Of a stretch of DNA of 64,000 nucleotides, positions 27,859 to 35,857 are shown piece after piece. The position numbers were made by a program, and so were the translations under genes. The notes beneath the pieces were generated by a model, which worked only from the letters and a program-made list of their open reading frames with translations, ran no database searches and was not told where the DNA came from. This DNA is from Planotetraspora silvatica (GTDB lineage: Bacteria; Actinomycetota; Actinomycetes; Streptosporangiales; Streptosporangiaceae), in contig NZ_BOOQ01000031.1 in NCBI RefSeq assembly GCF_016863315.1, positions 1 to 64,000 of the forward strand, given 5' to 3'. Each line of letters begins with the position of its first letter. Position 1 is the stretch's first letter.

Positions 27859-28742
27859 ACTCCCTGTACACCTCGGCCGAGGGCGCGCGGGCAGTCGAGC
27901 GGCGCTACCGCGAGTACCTGGAGGACTGGCCGGTGCCCAGCGAGCATCTGCACGTCCCGACCCGCGAGGGCGAGACGTTCGTGGTGTCCTGCGGACCCCG
28001 GGACGCCCCGCCTCTGGTGCTGCTGCACGGGTCGAAGGCGAACACCGCGATGTGGGCGGCCGATGCCGCCGCCTGGTCCGCGCGATTCCGCGTCCATGCG
28101 GTCGACATGATCGGCGAGCCGGGTCTCAGCGCGCCGTCGCGGCCCGCCCTCGCCTCCGACGTCTACGCGTCGTGGCTCGACGACGTGCTGGACGCACTCC
28201 ATGTCGAGCACGCGTCGGTCGCGGGAGTCTCGCTCGGCGGATGGCTGGCCGTCGACTACGCGACCCGGCGTCCGGGGCGCATCGACCGTTTGGTCCTGCT
28301 CTGCCCCGGCGGCATCGGCAGGCAGAAATACGGCGTGCTTCTCGCGGCACTGCTCCTGGCGCCGTTCGGGCGGCGCGGACGGCGGGCGCTGATGCGGTTC
28401 GCCCTGGGCACCCGGCCGCCCGCGGAGGCCCGCCAGGAGCCCGAGGGCGCACGGGCCTTCGCCGACTACGTCATGCTCATCGACAGGCACTTCCGGCCGA
28501 GGATGGACCGGCTCCCCGTGTTCGGTGACGACCTGCTGCGGCGGCTGACCATGCCCGTCCTGGTGATCGTCGGCGGCAGGGACACCATGCTCGACTCGTA
28601 CGGCACCCGCCGCCGTATGGCGCTGAACGTGCCGCAGGCGACGGTCGACCTGCTACCGGAGGCCGGGCATCTCCTGCGGGGACAGACCGCGCGGATCCTC
28701 GAGTTCCTGCGGGCGACCGAGGGGACCCGGCACCATGTCTGA
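27855..28742 (+). CDS. alpha/beta hydrolase
   Basis: A 295-residue alpha/beta-hydrolase. The oxyanion segment PPLVLLHGSKANTAMW, the nucleophile elbow AGVSLGGWLA (Ser near residue 122), the acid in VIVGGRDTMLDSYG and the His in LLPEAGHLLRG are in the usual order. Relatives include haloalkane dehalogenase-like and C-C bond hydrolases, so the substrate is open. Start overlaps the HTH gene and the stop overlaps the DUF4180 gene, giving a tight three-gene operon. Confidence 0.88.
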   Translation: MNSLYTSAEGARAVERRYREYLEDWPVPSEHLHVPTREGETFVVSCGPRDAPPLVLLHGSKANTAMWAADAAAWSARFRVHAVDMIGEPGLSAPSRPALASDVYASWLDDVLDALHVEHASVAGVSLGGWLAVDYATRRPGRIDRLVLLCPGGIGRQKYGVLLAALLLAPFGRRGRRALMRFALGTRPPAEARQEPEGARAFADYVMLIDRHFRPRMDRLPVFGDDLLRRLTMPVLVIVGGRDTMLDSYGTRRRMALNVPQATVDLLPEAGHLLRGQTARILEFLRATEGTRHHV

Positions 28743-29118
28743 CTCGCTCCGGCACATCAGCGGAGTCCCCGTCCTCGTCTGCGAACCTGACGGGCCGGTT
28801 CTGCGCGGCGAGCGTGACGCGCTGGACCTCATCGGCGAAGCCTTCGGCGCCGGCGCCGAGTGGGTCGCCGTGCCCGCGAGCCGTTTCTCCGAGGAGTTCT
28901 TCCGGCTTCGCACGCGCGTCGCCGGCGAGATCATCCAGAAGTTCGTCAACTACCGGCTGGGCCTGGCCGTACTCGGTGACGTGTCACGGCACACGACCGC
29001 GAGTCCAGCCCTCCGCGACTTCGTGTACGAGAGCAACAGGGGCGCGCAGACGTGGTTCGTCCCCGATGCCGAGTCCCTCGCCGACCGGCTGGCGGGCACC
29101 GGCTCCGCCGGCGGGTGA
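28735..29118 (+). CDS. DUF4180 domain protein
   Basis: A 127-residue soluble protein that consists of one DUF4180 domain: GVPVLVCEPDGPVLRGERDA, then DLIGEAFGAGAEWVAVPASR, FFRLRTRVAGEIIQKFVNYR and FVYESNRGAQTWFVPDAESL. The family resembles STAS/SpoIIAA-like small alpha/beta domains and its biochemical role is unknown. Its ATG overlaps the hydrolase stop by 8 bp, and a strong hairpin follows. Confidence 0.85.
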   Translation: MSDSLRHISGVPVLVCEPDGPVLRGERDALDLIGEAFGAGAEWVAVPASRFSEEFFRLRTRVAGEIIQKFVNYRLGLAVLGDVSRHTTASPALRDFVYESNRGAQTWFVPDAESLADRLAGTGSAGG

Positions 29119-29173
29119 GGCCCGCGGCGGCCGGGAAGGAACCGGCCCCCTGTGGCCCGGGCCGGGGCCGAAC

Positions 29174-29221
29174 GGTGAAGCCGTTCCCGCGACGTGTTTG
29201 ACCACGGGGAACGGCTTCACC
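29174..29221. terminator. hairpin terminator after the DUF4180 operon
   Basis: GGTGAAGCCGTTCCC and its perfect complement form a 15-bp stem with an 18-base loop. It lies between converging genes and can act in both directions. A 17-bp near-direct repeat (CCGCGGTACGGCGCGCC and CCGCGTTACGGCGCGCC) follows at 29229-29271. Confidence 0.75.
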
Positions 29222-29288
29222 AGGCGTCGCCGCGGTACGGCGCGCCCGACGGCGTCACCGCGTTACGGCGCGCCGTTGTCCGGGAATC

Positions 29289-29855
29289 TCAGACGGCCGG
29301 CGCGCGGAGCGGCTCCAGGGCGCGGCTCCAGGCGACCAGCTGGTCGAACAGGGTGGTGAGGTTGTCCTCGTGGTAGGCCGCCGGGGTGAAGATGTGGTAG
29401 TTCTCGAAGTCCGTGGCCAGCGACAGCGCCACCTGCGCGCGCACGTCCGCGATCTGCAGCTCGGCCATGATCAGGCGAAGGTGCTCCACTGCCCGGGTGC
29501 CGCCGACGGAGCCGTAGCTGACGAAGCCGGCCGCCTTGTTGTTCCACTCGCCGTACAGGAAGTCGATGGCGTTCTTCAGGGCGCCGGACGTGGAGTGGTT
29601 GTACTCCGGCGTCACGAAGATGTAACCGTCGTAGGACGCGATCTTCGCAGCCCACTCCTGGGTGTGGGCGTTGGCGTACTGGCCCATCGACGGGGGGATC
29701 GCCTCATCCAGGTGGGGCAGGTTGTAGTCCTTCAGGTCGACCAGCTCGAACTGGGCGTCGGTGCGCTTGCCGGCGTGCTCGTGGACCCACTTCGCCACGG
29801 CCTCGCCGTTGCGGCCGGGGCGGGTGCTGCCGATGATGATCGCGATCTTGGTCAC
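29289..29855 (-). CDS. NADPH-dependent FMN reductase
   Basis: A 188-residue flavodoxin-like enzyme. The FMN phosphate loop IIGSTRPGRNGEAVAKW near residue 8 and the loop FVTPEYNHSTSGALKNAID near residue 80 are diagnostic of the NADPH-dependent FMN reductase/azoreductase group. It probably reduces quinones, azo compounds or flavin. Start GTG at 29855. It is divergent from a MarR regulator with an operator dyad in between, the usual arrangement for a quinone- or phenol-inducible reductase. Confidence 0.9.
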   Translation of the reverse strand: MTKIAIIIGSTRPGRNGEAVAKWVHEHAGKRTDAQFELVDLKDYNLPHLDEAIPPSMGQYANAHTQEWAAKIASYDGYIFVTPEYNHSTSGALKNAIDFLYGEWNNKAAGFVSYGSVGGTRAVEHLRLIMAELQIADVRAQVALSLATDFENYHIFTPAAYHEDNLTTLFDQLVAWSRALEPLRAPAV

Positions 29856-29935
29856 GGAAGATGCACTCTCTTTCAGGTCAGGGCGCTCGCCCGTTCGGGG
29901 GGACGAATGGGCAGGTCAAGGCGGCGCGCCCCAAC

Positions 29936-29949
29936 TAGTTGCTGAACTA
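29936..29949. promoter_or_regulatory. MarR operator dyad
   Basis: TAGTT-GCTG-AACTA is a perfect 5-bp-arm inverted repeat, embedded in a wider AACTAGTT/AACTAACT context. It is midway between the divergent FMN reductase and MarR genes and is typical of MarR-type operators. Confidence 0.6.
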
Positions 29950-29998
29950 ACTAAAAGGTAGCACGGTCGTTGCTTAGTCAAAGAAGTAGACTGGGGCC

Positions 29999-30460
29999 AT
30001 GACAGCCACACACCCCCAGCCCCTGTCAGCACAGGAAGAGGCAGCCTGGCGGGCGCTGGCTCAAGCGATGGTCGTCCTTCCGCGCGCCCTGGACGCCGAC
30101 CTCATGGCCAGCCATGGCATGAGCGTGAGCGAGTACGGCGTACTGGTGCAATTGTCCGAGGCGCCCGACCGGCAGCTCCGGATGAGCGAGCTGGCGTCGG
30201 TACGCAGTTTCACCCCCGCCGGCATGACGCGCATCGTCGACCGGCTCGTCGCCCACGGCTTCGTCGAACGCCGCAAGTGCCCCGAGGACGGCAGAGGGTC
30301 GTTCGCGGTGCTCACCGAGGCCGGGTTCCGCCGTCTCGAGGACGCCTACCCGAGCCATCTCGCGAGCGTTCGCCGGCACGTCATGGACCACGTCGACCCG
30401 GCCGACCTCGACGCGTTCATCCGGGCCCTGAGTCACATCCGGGAGTCGACGGAGGGCTGA
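29999..30460 (+). CDS. MarR-family regulator
   Basis: A 153-residue winged-helix regulator. Core: GMSVSEYGVLVQLSEAPDRQ, then LRMSELASVRSFTPAGMTRI and VDRLVAHGFVERRKCPEDGR, with the DxR-like wing CPEDGRGSFAVLTEAG. It probably represses itself and the divergent FMN reductase and is released by a phenolic or oxidant. ATG at 29999. It converges on soxR with 12 bp between stop codons. Confidence 0.9.
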   Translation: MTATHPQPLSAQEEAAWRALAQAMVVLPRALDADLMASHGMSVSEYGVLVQLSEAPDRQLRMSELASVRSFTPAGMTRIVDRLVAHGFVERRKCPEDGRGSFAVLTEAGFRRLEDAYPSHLASVRRHVMDHVDPADLDAFIRALSHIRESTEG

Positions 30461-30472
30461 CCCGGTCCCCCG

Positions 30473-30916
30473 TCACAGTTCGTCGTCGACGGCCTGATCG
30501 GCCGCGCCCGCGCCCGGGTTCACCAGGGCGCACCGGTCGAACGCCAGACAGCCGCAGCTCGCACAACCGCCGAACATCTCGCGGGCGCGCTCCAACCGCG
30601 AGATGCGGTCGTCGAGATGCGCGCTCCAGCACTGGGCGGCCCTGATCCAGAACCCCTTGGTCGGAGCGGCGCCCTCGGGCAGGAACGCGAGGACCTCCCC
30701 GATCATCGCCAGCGGCACGCCGGCGGTCTGCGAGGCGCGGATGAACGCGATCTTCCCCAGTGCCGCCCGGCCGTACCTGCGCTGATTCCCGGGGGTGCGG
30801 CGGCTGTGGAGCAGTCCCTGCCGCTCATAGAACCGCAGCGTCGTCGCCGGCACACCGCTGCGTCCAGCCAGCTCGCCGATCGTCAGCTCGCCGGCCTCCC
30901 TCGGTAACGACGTCAC
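30473..30916 (-). CDS. soxR: SoxR, redox-sensing MerR-family activator
   Basis: A 147-residue MerR-type regulator. The HTH reads LTIGELAGRSGVPATTLRFY and ERQGLLHSRRTPGNQRRYGR. The C-terminal cluster CASCGCLAFDRC fits the SoxR [2Fe-2S] ligand pattern C-x2-C-x-C-x5-C exactly. In actinobacteria SoxR responds to redox-active metabolites and activates oxidoreductase and transporter genes. GTG start at 30916. The divergent NmrA-like gene with a shared dyad in the gap is the obvious target. Confidence 0.92.
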   Translation of the reverse strand: MTSLPREAGELTIGELAGRSGVPATTLRFYERQGLLHSRRTPGNQRRYGRAALGKIAFIRASQTAGVPLAMIGEVLAFLPEGAAPTKGFWIRAAQCWSAHLDDRISRLERAREMFGGCASCGCLAFDRCALVNPGAGAADQAVDDEL

Positions 30917-30930
30917 GCGATCACCCTAGC

Positions 30931-30954
30931 TTGACTTACACCATTGTTTAAGTC
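30931..30954. promoter_or_regulatory. SoxR-type promoter/operator
   Basis: TTGACT overlaps the dyad GACTTA-N10-TAAGTC between divergent soxR and the NmrA-like gene. MerR-family activators bind such dyads in stretched promoters and twist the DNA. The arms differ from the published Streptomyces SoxR box, so this is inferred mainly from position. Confidence 0.45.
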
Positions 30955-31035
30955 CGAGCCTTCTCCTGAGGTTCCCACGCGGGCTCCTCCCGCCGGCCGA
31001 TCCGGCCGGCGGTCTCGATCCATGAGGGGATTCCC

Positions 31036-31887
31036 ATGCCTGATTTCCTGGTGATCGGCGCCACCGGCAACGTGGGACGGCACGTCGTCTCCCATCTGCG
31101 GGACGCCGGAGCCGGCGTCCGGGCCCTCGCCCGCAGGGCGACGGCCGACGGTCTCCCCGCCGGGGTGCGCGCCGTCCAAGGCGACCTCACCGATCCGGGC
31201 ACGCTCGACGCCGCCCTGGACGGGGTGACGTCGGTCTTCCTGCTCTGGCCGTTCCTGACCGCCGAGGCGGCGCCCGCCGTGGTGGACGCGCTCGCCGGGC
31301 ACGCCCGCCACGTCGTCTACTTCTCCGCGATGTCGGTCCGCGACGACCTGGAACCCAAGGAGAACGGGATCTGGGGCGAGGTCGAGCACCTCATCGAGCG
31401 GTCGGCGCTCGACTGGACCTTCCTCCGCGTGGGCGGCCTCGCGGCCAACGCCCTCGGGTGGGCGGACCAGATCCGCGCCGAGGGCGTCGTGCGATGGCCG
31501 TACGGCGCGGCGGCCCGGTCGCTGATCCACGAGCGGGACATCGCGGCCGTGGCGGCGCGTGCCCTCCTCGAGGACGGCCACGCGGGCGCGAAATACGTCC
31601 TCACGGGACCGGAGGCGGTCAGTCAGGCCGATCAGGTGCGCATCATCGGCGAGGAGATCGGCCGGTCCGTGCGCTGGGAGGAGTTGTCTCCGGCGCGGGC
31701 GCGGGAGCAACTCCTGACATCGTGGGGCGACCCCGCCTTCGTCGACGGCGCGCTGCGGTACTGGGCCTCGCTCGTCGCAGAGCCGGAGCGGGTGACGCAC
31801 ACGGTGGAGGAGGTCACGGGCACCCCGGCGCGGACGTTCCGCGAATGGGCGCGCGAGCACGCCGGCGACTTCACCTCCGCGGTTTAG
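31036..31887 (+). CDS. NmrA/NAD(P)H-binding oxidoreductase
   Basis: A 283-residue atypical SDR. The Rossmann motif VIGATGNVGRHVVSHL opens the protein, followed by ALARRATADGLPAGVRAVQG, VFLLWPFLTAEAAP and YFSAMSVRD. Proteins of this type (QorB/azoreductase-like) reduce quinones or act as NADP sensors. Divergence from soxR supports a role in redox-cycling compound defence. The stop codon overlaps the stop of the nickel transporter gene by 4 bp. Confidence 0.88.
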   Translation: MPDFLVIGATGNVGRHVVSHLRDAGAGVRALARRATADGLPAGVRAVQGDLTDPGTLDAALDGVTSVFLLWPFLTAEAAPAVVDALAGHARHVVYFSAMSVRDDLEPKENGIWGEVEHLIERSALDWTFLRVGGLAANALGWADQIRAEGVVRWPYGAAARSLIHERDIAAVAARALLEDGHAGAKYVLTGPEAVSQADQVRIIGEEIGRSVRWEELSPARAREQLLTSWGDPAFVDGALRYWASLVAEPERVTHTVEEVTGTPARTFREWAREHAGDFTSAV

Positions 31888-32999
31888 GCGTCGGCGTCGG
31901 CCGGCCTCACCGAGGCCGACCAGCGCTGCTCGATCCGCCCGAAGCGCCAAACGGCCAGCGCGACGACCCAGGTGAGCACGAACAGCGCGACGATCCCGTA
32001 GCCCACGTAGTTCAGGTCGAGGCCGGCGATCGCCGCCAGCGGGCCGGTCTCGATCCCGAGCTTGTCCGCCAGCAGCCCCAGCAGTTCGACGGCTCCGATG
32101 ATGACCGCGACCGCGACCGACAGCGCCGTGATCGTGATGTTGTAGTAGACCTTGCGGACCGGCTTGGAGAAGGCCCAGCCGTACGCGAAGTTCATGAAGC
32201 AGCCGTCGATGGAGTCGAGCAGGCTCATCCCGGCGGCGAACAACACGGGCAGGGTGAGCACGGCGTACCAGGGCAGGTTGAACACGGCCGCGCCGCCGGC
32301 GAGGACCAGCAGGGACACTTCGGTGGCCGTGTCGAATCCCAGCCCGAACAGCAGGCCGATCGGATACATGTGCCAGGGCTTGCGTACCGCCTTGGTGGCG
32401 CCCGACAGGATCCTGTTCATGAACCCGCGCTTGTTGAGCTGCTCCTCCAGGGCGGCCTCGTCGAAGGCGCCCCTGCGCATCTGGCGGAACACCTTGAGGA
32501 TCCCCCACAGGACCACCATGTTGATCGCCGCGATGATCACGAGGAAGACGCCCGACACGAGCGTGCCGATGAGCCCGGTGACGTTCTGCAGGGTGGAGGA
32601 CTCGCTCTCGACCTGGCCGGCCAGGGTTCGCACGCCGAGGCTCAGGAGCAGGCACAGGCCGAACACGATCGAGGAGTGCCCGAGGGAGAACCAGAACCCC
32701 ACGGAGAGGGGGCGCTGCCCGTCGGCCATCAGCTTCCTGGTCGTGTTGTCGATGGCGGCGATGTGGTCGGCGTCGAAGGCGTGCCGCATGCCCAGCGTGT
32801 ACGCGGTGAGGCCCAGGCCGACGGTGAAGGCGCCGGACGCCCCGAGCTGGTAATGCCGCGGGACGACCAGCGCGAGGAGGGAGAACCAGCCGGCGATGTG
32901 CAGGGCGATGACGAAGGCCGCCATTCCCGCTATGCGAATCCACTCCTCGCGCGACATCCCCGACATTCGGCGCCTTATTGTGGCCGCCGTACTTCCCAT
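31884..32999 (-). CDS. NiCoT nickel/cobalt permease
   Basis: A 371-residue membrane permease of the HoxN/NixA family with about eight helices. The signature RHAFDADHIAAIDN (H-x4-DH) near residue 77 is the metal-binding motif of helix 2, and GHSSIVFGL and LGFDTATEVSLL are the other two conserved motifs. It imports Ni2+ (or Co2+) for urease, hydrogenase or NiSOD. The start is ATG at 32999 with GGAGGGG upstream. A perfect Nur box overlapping the -35 element shows nickel repression. Confidence 0.93.
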   Translation of the reverse strand: MGSTAATIRRRMSGMSREEWIRIAGMAAFVIALHIAGWFSLLALVVPRHYQLGASGAFTVGLGLTAYTLGMRHAFDADHIAAIDNTTRKLMADGQRPLSVGFWFSLGHSSIVFGLCLLLSLGVRTLAGQVESESSTLQNVTGLIGTLVSGVFLVIIAAINMVVLWGILKVFRQMRRGAFDEAALEEQLNKRGFMNRILSGATKAVRKPWHMYPIGLLFGLGFDTATEVSLLVLAGGAAVFNLPWYAVLTLPVLFAAGMSLLDSIDGCFMNFAYGWAFSKPVRKVYYNITITALSVAVAVIIGAVELLGLLADKLGIETGPLAAIAGLDLNYVGYGIVALFVLTWVVALAVWRFGRIEQRWSASVRPADADA

Positions 33000-33024
33000 G
33001 TGGGCCCCCCTCCGGACATTCCGG

Positions 33025-33054
33025 ATATTAGGGCTATTGCAAGTTCTTTGCAAT
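33025..33054 (-). promoter_or_regulatory. Nur box and promoter of the nickel permease
   Basis: ATTGCAA-N5-TTGCAAT (33036-33054) matches the TTGCAA-N5-TTGCAA box bound by the nickel-responsive Fur-family repressor Nur. On the minus strand one TTGCAA half acts as the -35 element, followed after 17 bases by TAATAT at 33030-33025. Bound Ni-Nur would block the promoter directly. Confidence 0.85.
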
Positions 33055-33160
33055 TGGGAACCGGCGGCGCGGCCAAGGCTCAGCCAGGAAGGACGCGCGA
33101 GAACCTCAGGCGCTGCCGGGCGCATCATGCTGCGCCGCACTGTGACCGCGTGAGCGCCCG

Positions 33161-34003
33161 TCATCGCGCGCCGAAGAAGTCGCGCAGCGCCCGGGCCACG
33201 ACGAGGGGGTCGTCGTCCGGCGCCGAGTGCCCGACGCCCGGCAGGGTGATGCTCCGCGCGTCCGGCAGCACTGTGGCGAGCCCCTTCAGCGCGACGCCGA
33301 AGTAGGCGGGACTCTTGGTCCCCCCGAGGAGCAGCACGCGCGCCCTGAGCGTCGCGTACTCCTCGATGGTCTCGGCCACTTCCCTGATGATGTGCATGTC
33401 GTAGTGCTCCGTGGGGACCAGTTCGGCGATGGGGACGTCGTCTTCCGGAAGGTCGCGTTGCAGGCGCGAGCCGATCGCGAGGAGCGGCACGAGCACGAAT
33501 CGCGGGACGCGCCCGAACACCGGTTCTGCGCCCAGGCCCTTCATCGCGGTGACCAGGGCGGATCCGATCTTGCCCGCGGCGACCTCGCGGTCGTAGCGCG
33601 GCACCCAGTCCATCGGCACCGAGCCCGCCAAGGACAGCGGGGGCTCATACAGGGCGAGCCGGTCGATCTCGGGCGTGACGAGGGCTGTCCGCAGCGCGAC
33701 GAGCGCACCTGAGCTCAGGCCGAAGACCCGCGTGGCCCCGGTCTCCGCGACCAGTGCCTGGAGGTCTTCGACCTCCCGCGTGACGCCGAAGTCGTCGCCG
33801 TGGGGTCCGCTGAGCCCACGTCCACGCCGGTCGGGCACATGGACGGTGAAATCGTCCGACAGGGCGCCGGCGAGCTTCATGAAGTGCTGCGCGGCCAGCA
33901 TCCCGCCGTGCATGAGGATCAGTCCGGAGCCGCGGCCGACCCGCCGATAGCCGATCGCCGTGCCGTCGGCGGAACGAATCCGACCTTTGGTGTATCCGTG
34001 CAC
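33161..34003 (-). CDS. alpha/beta hydrolase
   Basis: A 280-residue hydrolase. Oxyanion segment LILMHGGMLAAQHF, the PDRRGRGLSGPHG loop, the nucleophile elbow FGLSSGALVALRTA with Ser near residue 98, and a C-terminal His in LPGVGHSAPDDDP are seen; the elbow lacks the usual G-x-S-x-G first Gly pattern but keeps GLSSGA. Start GTG at 34003 (HGYTKGRIRSADGT) preceded by GGAGGG. Divergent from a TetR regulator across tandem operators, so it is probably induced by a ligand of that regulator. Confidence 0.88.
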   Translation of the reverse strand: MHGYTKGRIRSADGTAIGYRRVGRGSGLILMHGGMLAAQHFMKLAGALSDDFTVHVPDRRGRGLSGPHGDDFGVTREVEDLQALVAETGATRVFGLSSGALVALRTALVTPEIDRLALYEPPLSLAGSVPMDWVPRYDREVAAGKIGSALVTAMKGLGAEPVFGRVPRFVLVPLLAIGSRLQRDLPEDDVPIAELVPTEHYDMHIIREVAETIEEYATLRARVLLLGGTKSPAYFGVALKGLATVLPDARSITLPGVGHSAPDDDPLVVARALRDFFGAR

Positions 34004-34053
34004 CGCAAATCCCTCCGTCGATGCGCGGCGGCTGCAGGGGGCCGCCGCCAGCG

Positions 34054-34089
34054 CACGTGAACAACGTTCACGTGTACATTGTTCACGTA
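34054..34089. promoter_or_regulatory. two overlapping TetR operators
   Basis: CACGTGAAC and GTTCACGTG form perfect 9-bp arms around three bases (34054-34074). The right arm is reused as the left arm of a second dyad with GTTCACGT at 34081-34088, with one mismatch. The pair spans the divergent promoters of the hydrolase and TetR genes. Confidence 0.7.
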
Positions 34090-34127
34090 CGCGGAGCCGA
34101 ACTGTCAACCCGGCCAGGAGGATCCCA

Positions 34128-34676
34128 GTGGGAGAGCGGCGCGCCCAGGTGCTTCAGGCGGCGATCGAACTACTCGACGAGGTCGGCCTGGACGGGCTGA
34201 CCATGCGGCTTCTGGCGAGCCGGCTGGGGGTGCGGGCAGGCGCCCTGTACCGGCACTACGCCAGCAAACAGGCCCTGCTGGACGCCATGGTCGCGCACCT
34301 GGCCACCCCGCCGGCCGGCGCCGTCCCGTCCCCCGACCACCCCTGGGACGAGCGGCTGCGCGGGGTCGCGACCGGCCTGCGCGAGGTCATGCTGACCCAC
34401 CGCGACGGCGCGCGTCTCATGTCCACCTTTCACCATCCGGGCGGCGAGGCCGTCGCCACCTTCCACGGGCTCGTCGCCACCTTGGCCGCCGCGGGCGCCC
34501 CCGCGGACACGGCCGTCGTCGCCATGGACACCGTCCTGGCCTACGTCAACGGCTACACGATCGAGGAACAGGCCCGCGAAGCCGTCACCGGCGCCCGGAC
34601 CAGAGAACGTCGCGACCAGGCCTTCGCCGACGGCCTCGAATTGATCATCACCGGCATCAGGGAATCCCTCTCCTGA
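34128..34676 (+). CDS. TetR-family regulator
   Basis: A 182-residue repressor. HTH: AAIELLDEVGLDGLTMRLLA, then LGVRAGALYRHYASKQALLD. The C-terminal part (LREVMLTHRDGARLMSTFHH, then AYVNGYTIEEQA) resembles the TetR class tetracycline-repressor ligand domain. GTG at 34128 with AGGAGG six bases upstream fits best. Divergent from the alpha/beta hydrolase and sharing its operators. Confidence 0.88.
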   Translation: MGERRAQVLQAAIELLDEVGLDGLTMRLLASRLGVRAGALYRHYASKQALLDAMVAHLATPPAGAVPSPDHPWDERLRGVATGLREVMLTHRDGARLMSTFHHPGGEAVATFHGLVATLAAAGAPADTAVVAMDTVLAYVNGYTIEEQAREAVTGARTRERRDQAFADGLELIITGIRESLS

Positions 34677-34722
34677 GTTCTCAAGAGGCAGCGCGGCTGA
34701 GTTCTCTCAAGGGGCAGCGCGG
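34673..34722. repeat. tandem duplication at the TetR gene end
   Basis: CTGAGTTCTCAAGAGGCAGC plus CGCGG is followed at once by the same sequence with two extra bases (CT) and one substitution. The first copy contains the TetR stop codon. Confidence 0.8.
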
Positions 34723-34810
34723 CTCCTTCACCCGCGACGGCAACGGCGCGGTCGTGGGAGTCGCCCTCACCGGCCGGCTGTTCCACCGGGTTCCGGCGAC
34801 CTCCGCGTGA
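34711..34810 (+). pseudogene. possible C-terminal gene fragment
   Basis: An open frame with no start translates as KGQRGSFTRDGNGAVVGVAL then TGRLFHRVPATSA and stops. The D-G-N-G-A-V-V-G-V-A-L pattern resembles the C-terminal beta domain found after serine beta-lactamase-like hydrolases. It may be the tail of a lost gene. Confidence 0.3.
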
Positions 34811-34825
34811 GGCCCGGGCGCCCTG

Positions 34826-35857
34826 TCAGAGGCCGTGCCGGCGATCGCCGAGCACGGCCTCGCTGACTTCGCGTTCCATCGCCGCGGAGAACGGAGCCCG
34901 GCGGTCGGCGACCGCGCGGCGCGTCTCCTCGGCGATCAGGTCGGCGTTGATCGCCGCACCGGCGCGCACACCCGCGGCGGCGGCGCCGATGACCTGATCC
35001 ATCAGGTTGGCCACGTTGCCGGCCACCCACACACCGGGCACGCTTGTGGCTCCCGTCGGGTCGGCGGCGATGTAGCTGCCGATCACATGGCCGCCCATCT
35101 CCTGGACTGTCGTCTCGAGGCCGAGACCGGTGAGCAACTCCGCCCGTGCGGTGAACCGCGGAGTCGTCGCGAGAGCCCTGCGGGCGACCACCCGGCCGCC
35201 TGCCAGCCGTACGCCGGTGAGCCTGTCGTCCTCGGCCTCCAGTCCGGTCACCTGTCCTTCCACCACGGCGATGTCGCGGGCGGCCAGTCGTTCCCGCTCG
35301 TCATCGGTGAGTGCGGGCGCCGTGTGCAGGAAGAGAGTCACGTCCTTGCTCCACTGCCGCCACAGCAGCGCCTGGTGGACCGCCAGCGGGCCGGTGGCCA
35401 GGATGCCGATCGGCTCGTCGCGCACCTCCCAGCCGTGGCAGTACGGGCAGTGCAGCACGTCGCGTCCCCACCGCTCCGCCAGCCCGGGAATCTGAGGCAG
35501 CTCGTCGACCAGACCGGTGGTCACCAGTAACCGGTCCGCAGCCACCGTCGGCCCGCCGTCGAGCACGACCAGGAAGCCTCCGGCGTCCAGGCGCTCGGCC
35601 GCCGCGACGTGGCCCGTCATGATCTCCCCGCCGTAGTCGGCCACCTCGGCGCGGCCCGCGGCCAGCAACTCGGAGGGCTGCATCCCTTCGCTGGTCAGGT
35701 AGGTGTGCACGTGGGCGGCGGGGGCGTTGCGCGGCCGTCCGCCGTCGATCACCAGCACAGAACGACGTGCCCGTGCCAGGGTCAGCGCCCCGCTGAGGCC
35801 GGCCGCTCCCCCGCCGACGACAACCACGTCATAACGCTGTACTTCTTCTGCGGTCAT
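34826..35857 (-). CDS. thioredoxin-reductase-like FAD oxidoreductase
   Basis: A 343-residue flavoprotein. The FAD-binding motif YDVVVVGGGAAGLSGALTLA, the redox motif CPYCHGWEV near residue 135 and the second FAD site VPGVWVAGNVANLMDQVIGA are seen. The NADPH-binding GxGxxx motif is weak (GILATGPLAVHQALL), as in several actinobacterial TrxR-like proteins. Length is longer than TrxB by about 25 C-terminal residues. It may reduce a small disulfide rather than thioredoxin. ATG at 35857; divergent from the ArsR-SRPBCC gene. Confidence 0.88.
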   Translation of the reverse strand: MTAEEVQRYDVVVVGGGAAGLSGALTLARARRSVLVIDGGRPRNAPAAHVHTYLTSEGMQPSELLAAGRAEVADYGGEIMTGHVAAAERLDAGGFLVVLDGGPTVAADRLLVTTGLVDELPQIPGLAERWGRDVLHCPYCHGWEVRDEPIGILATGPLAVHQALLWRQWSKDVTLFLHTAPALTDDERERLAARDIAVVEGQVTGLEAEDDRLTGVRLAGGRVVARRALATTPRFTARAELLTGLGLETTVQEMGGHVIGSYIAADPTGATSVPGVWVAGNVANLMDQVIGAAAAGVRAGAAINADLIAEETRRAVADRRAPFSAAMEREVSEAVLGDRRHGL

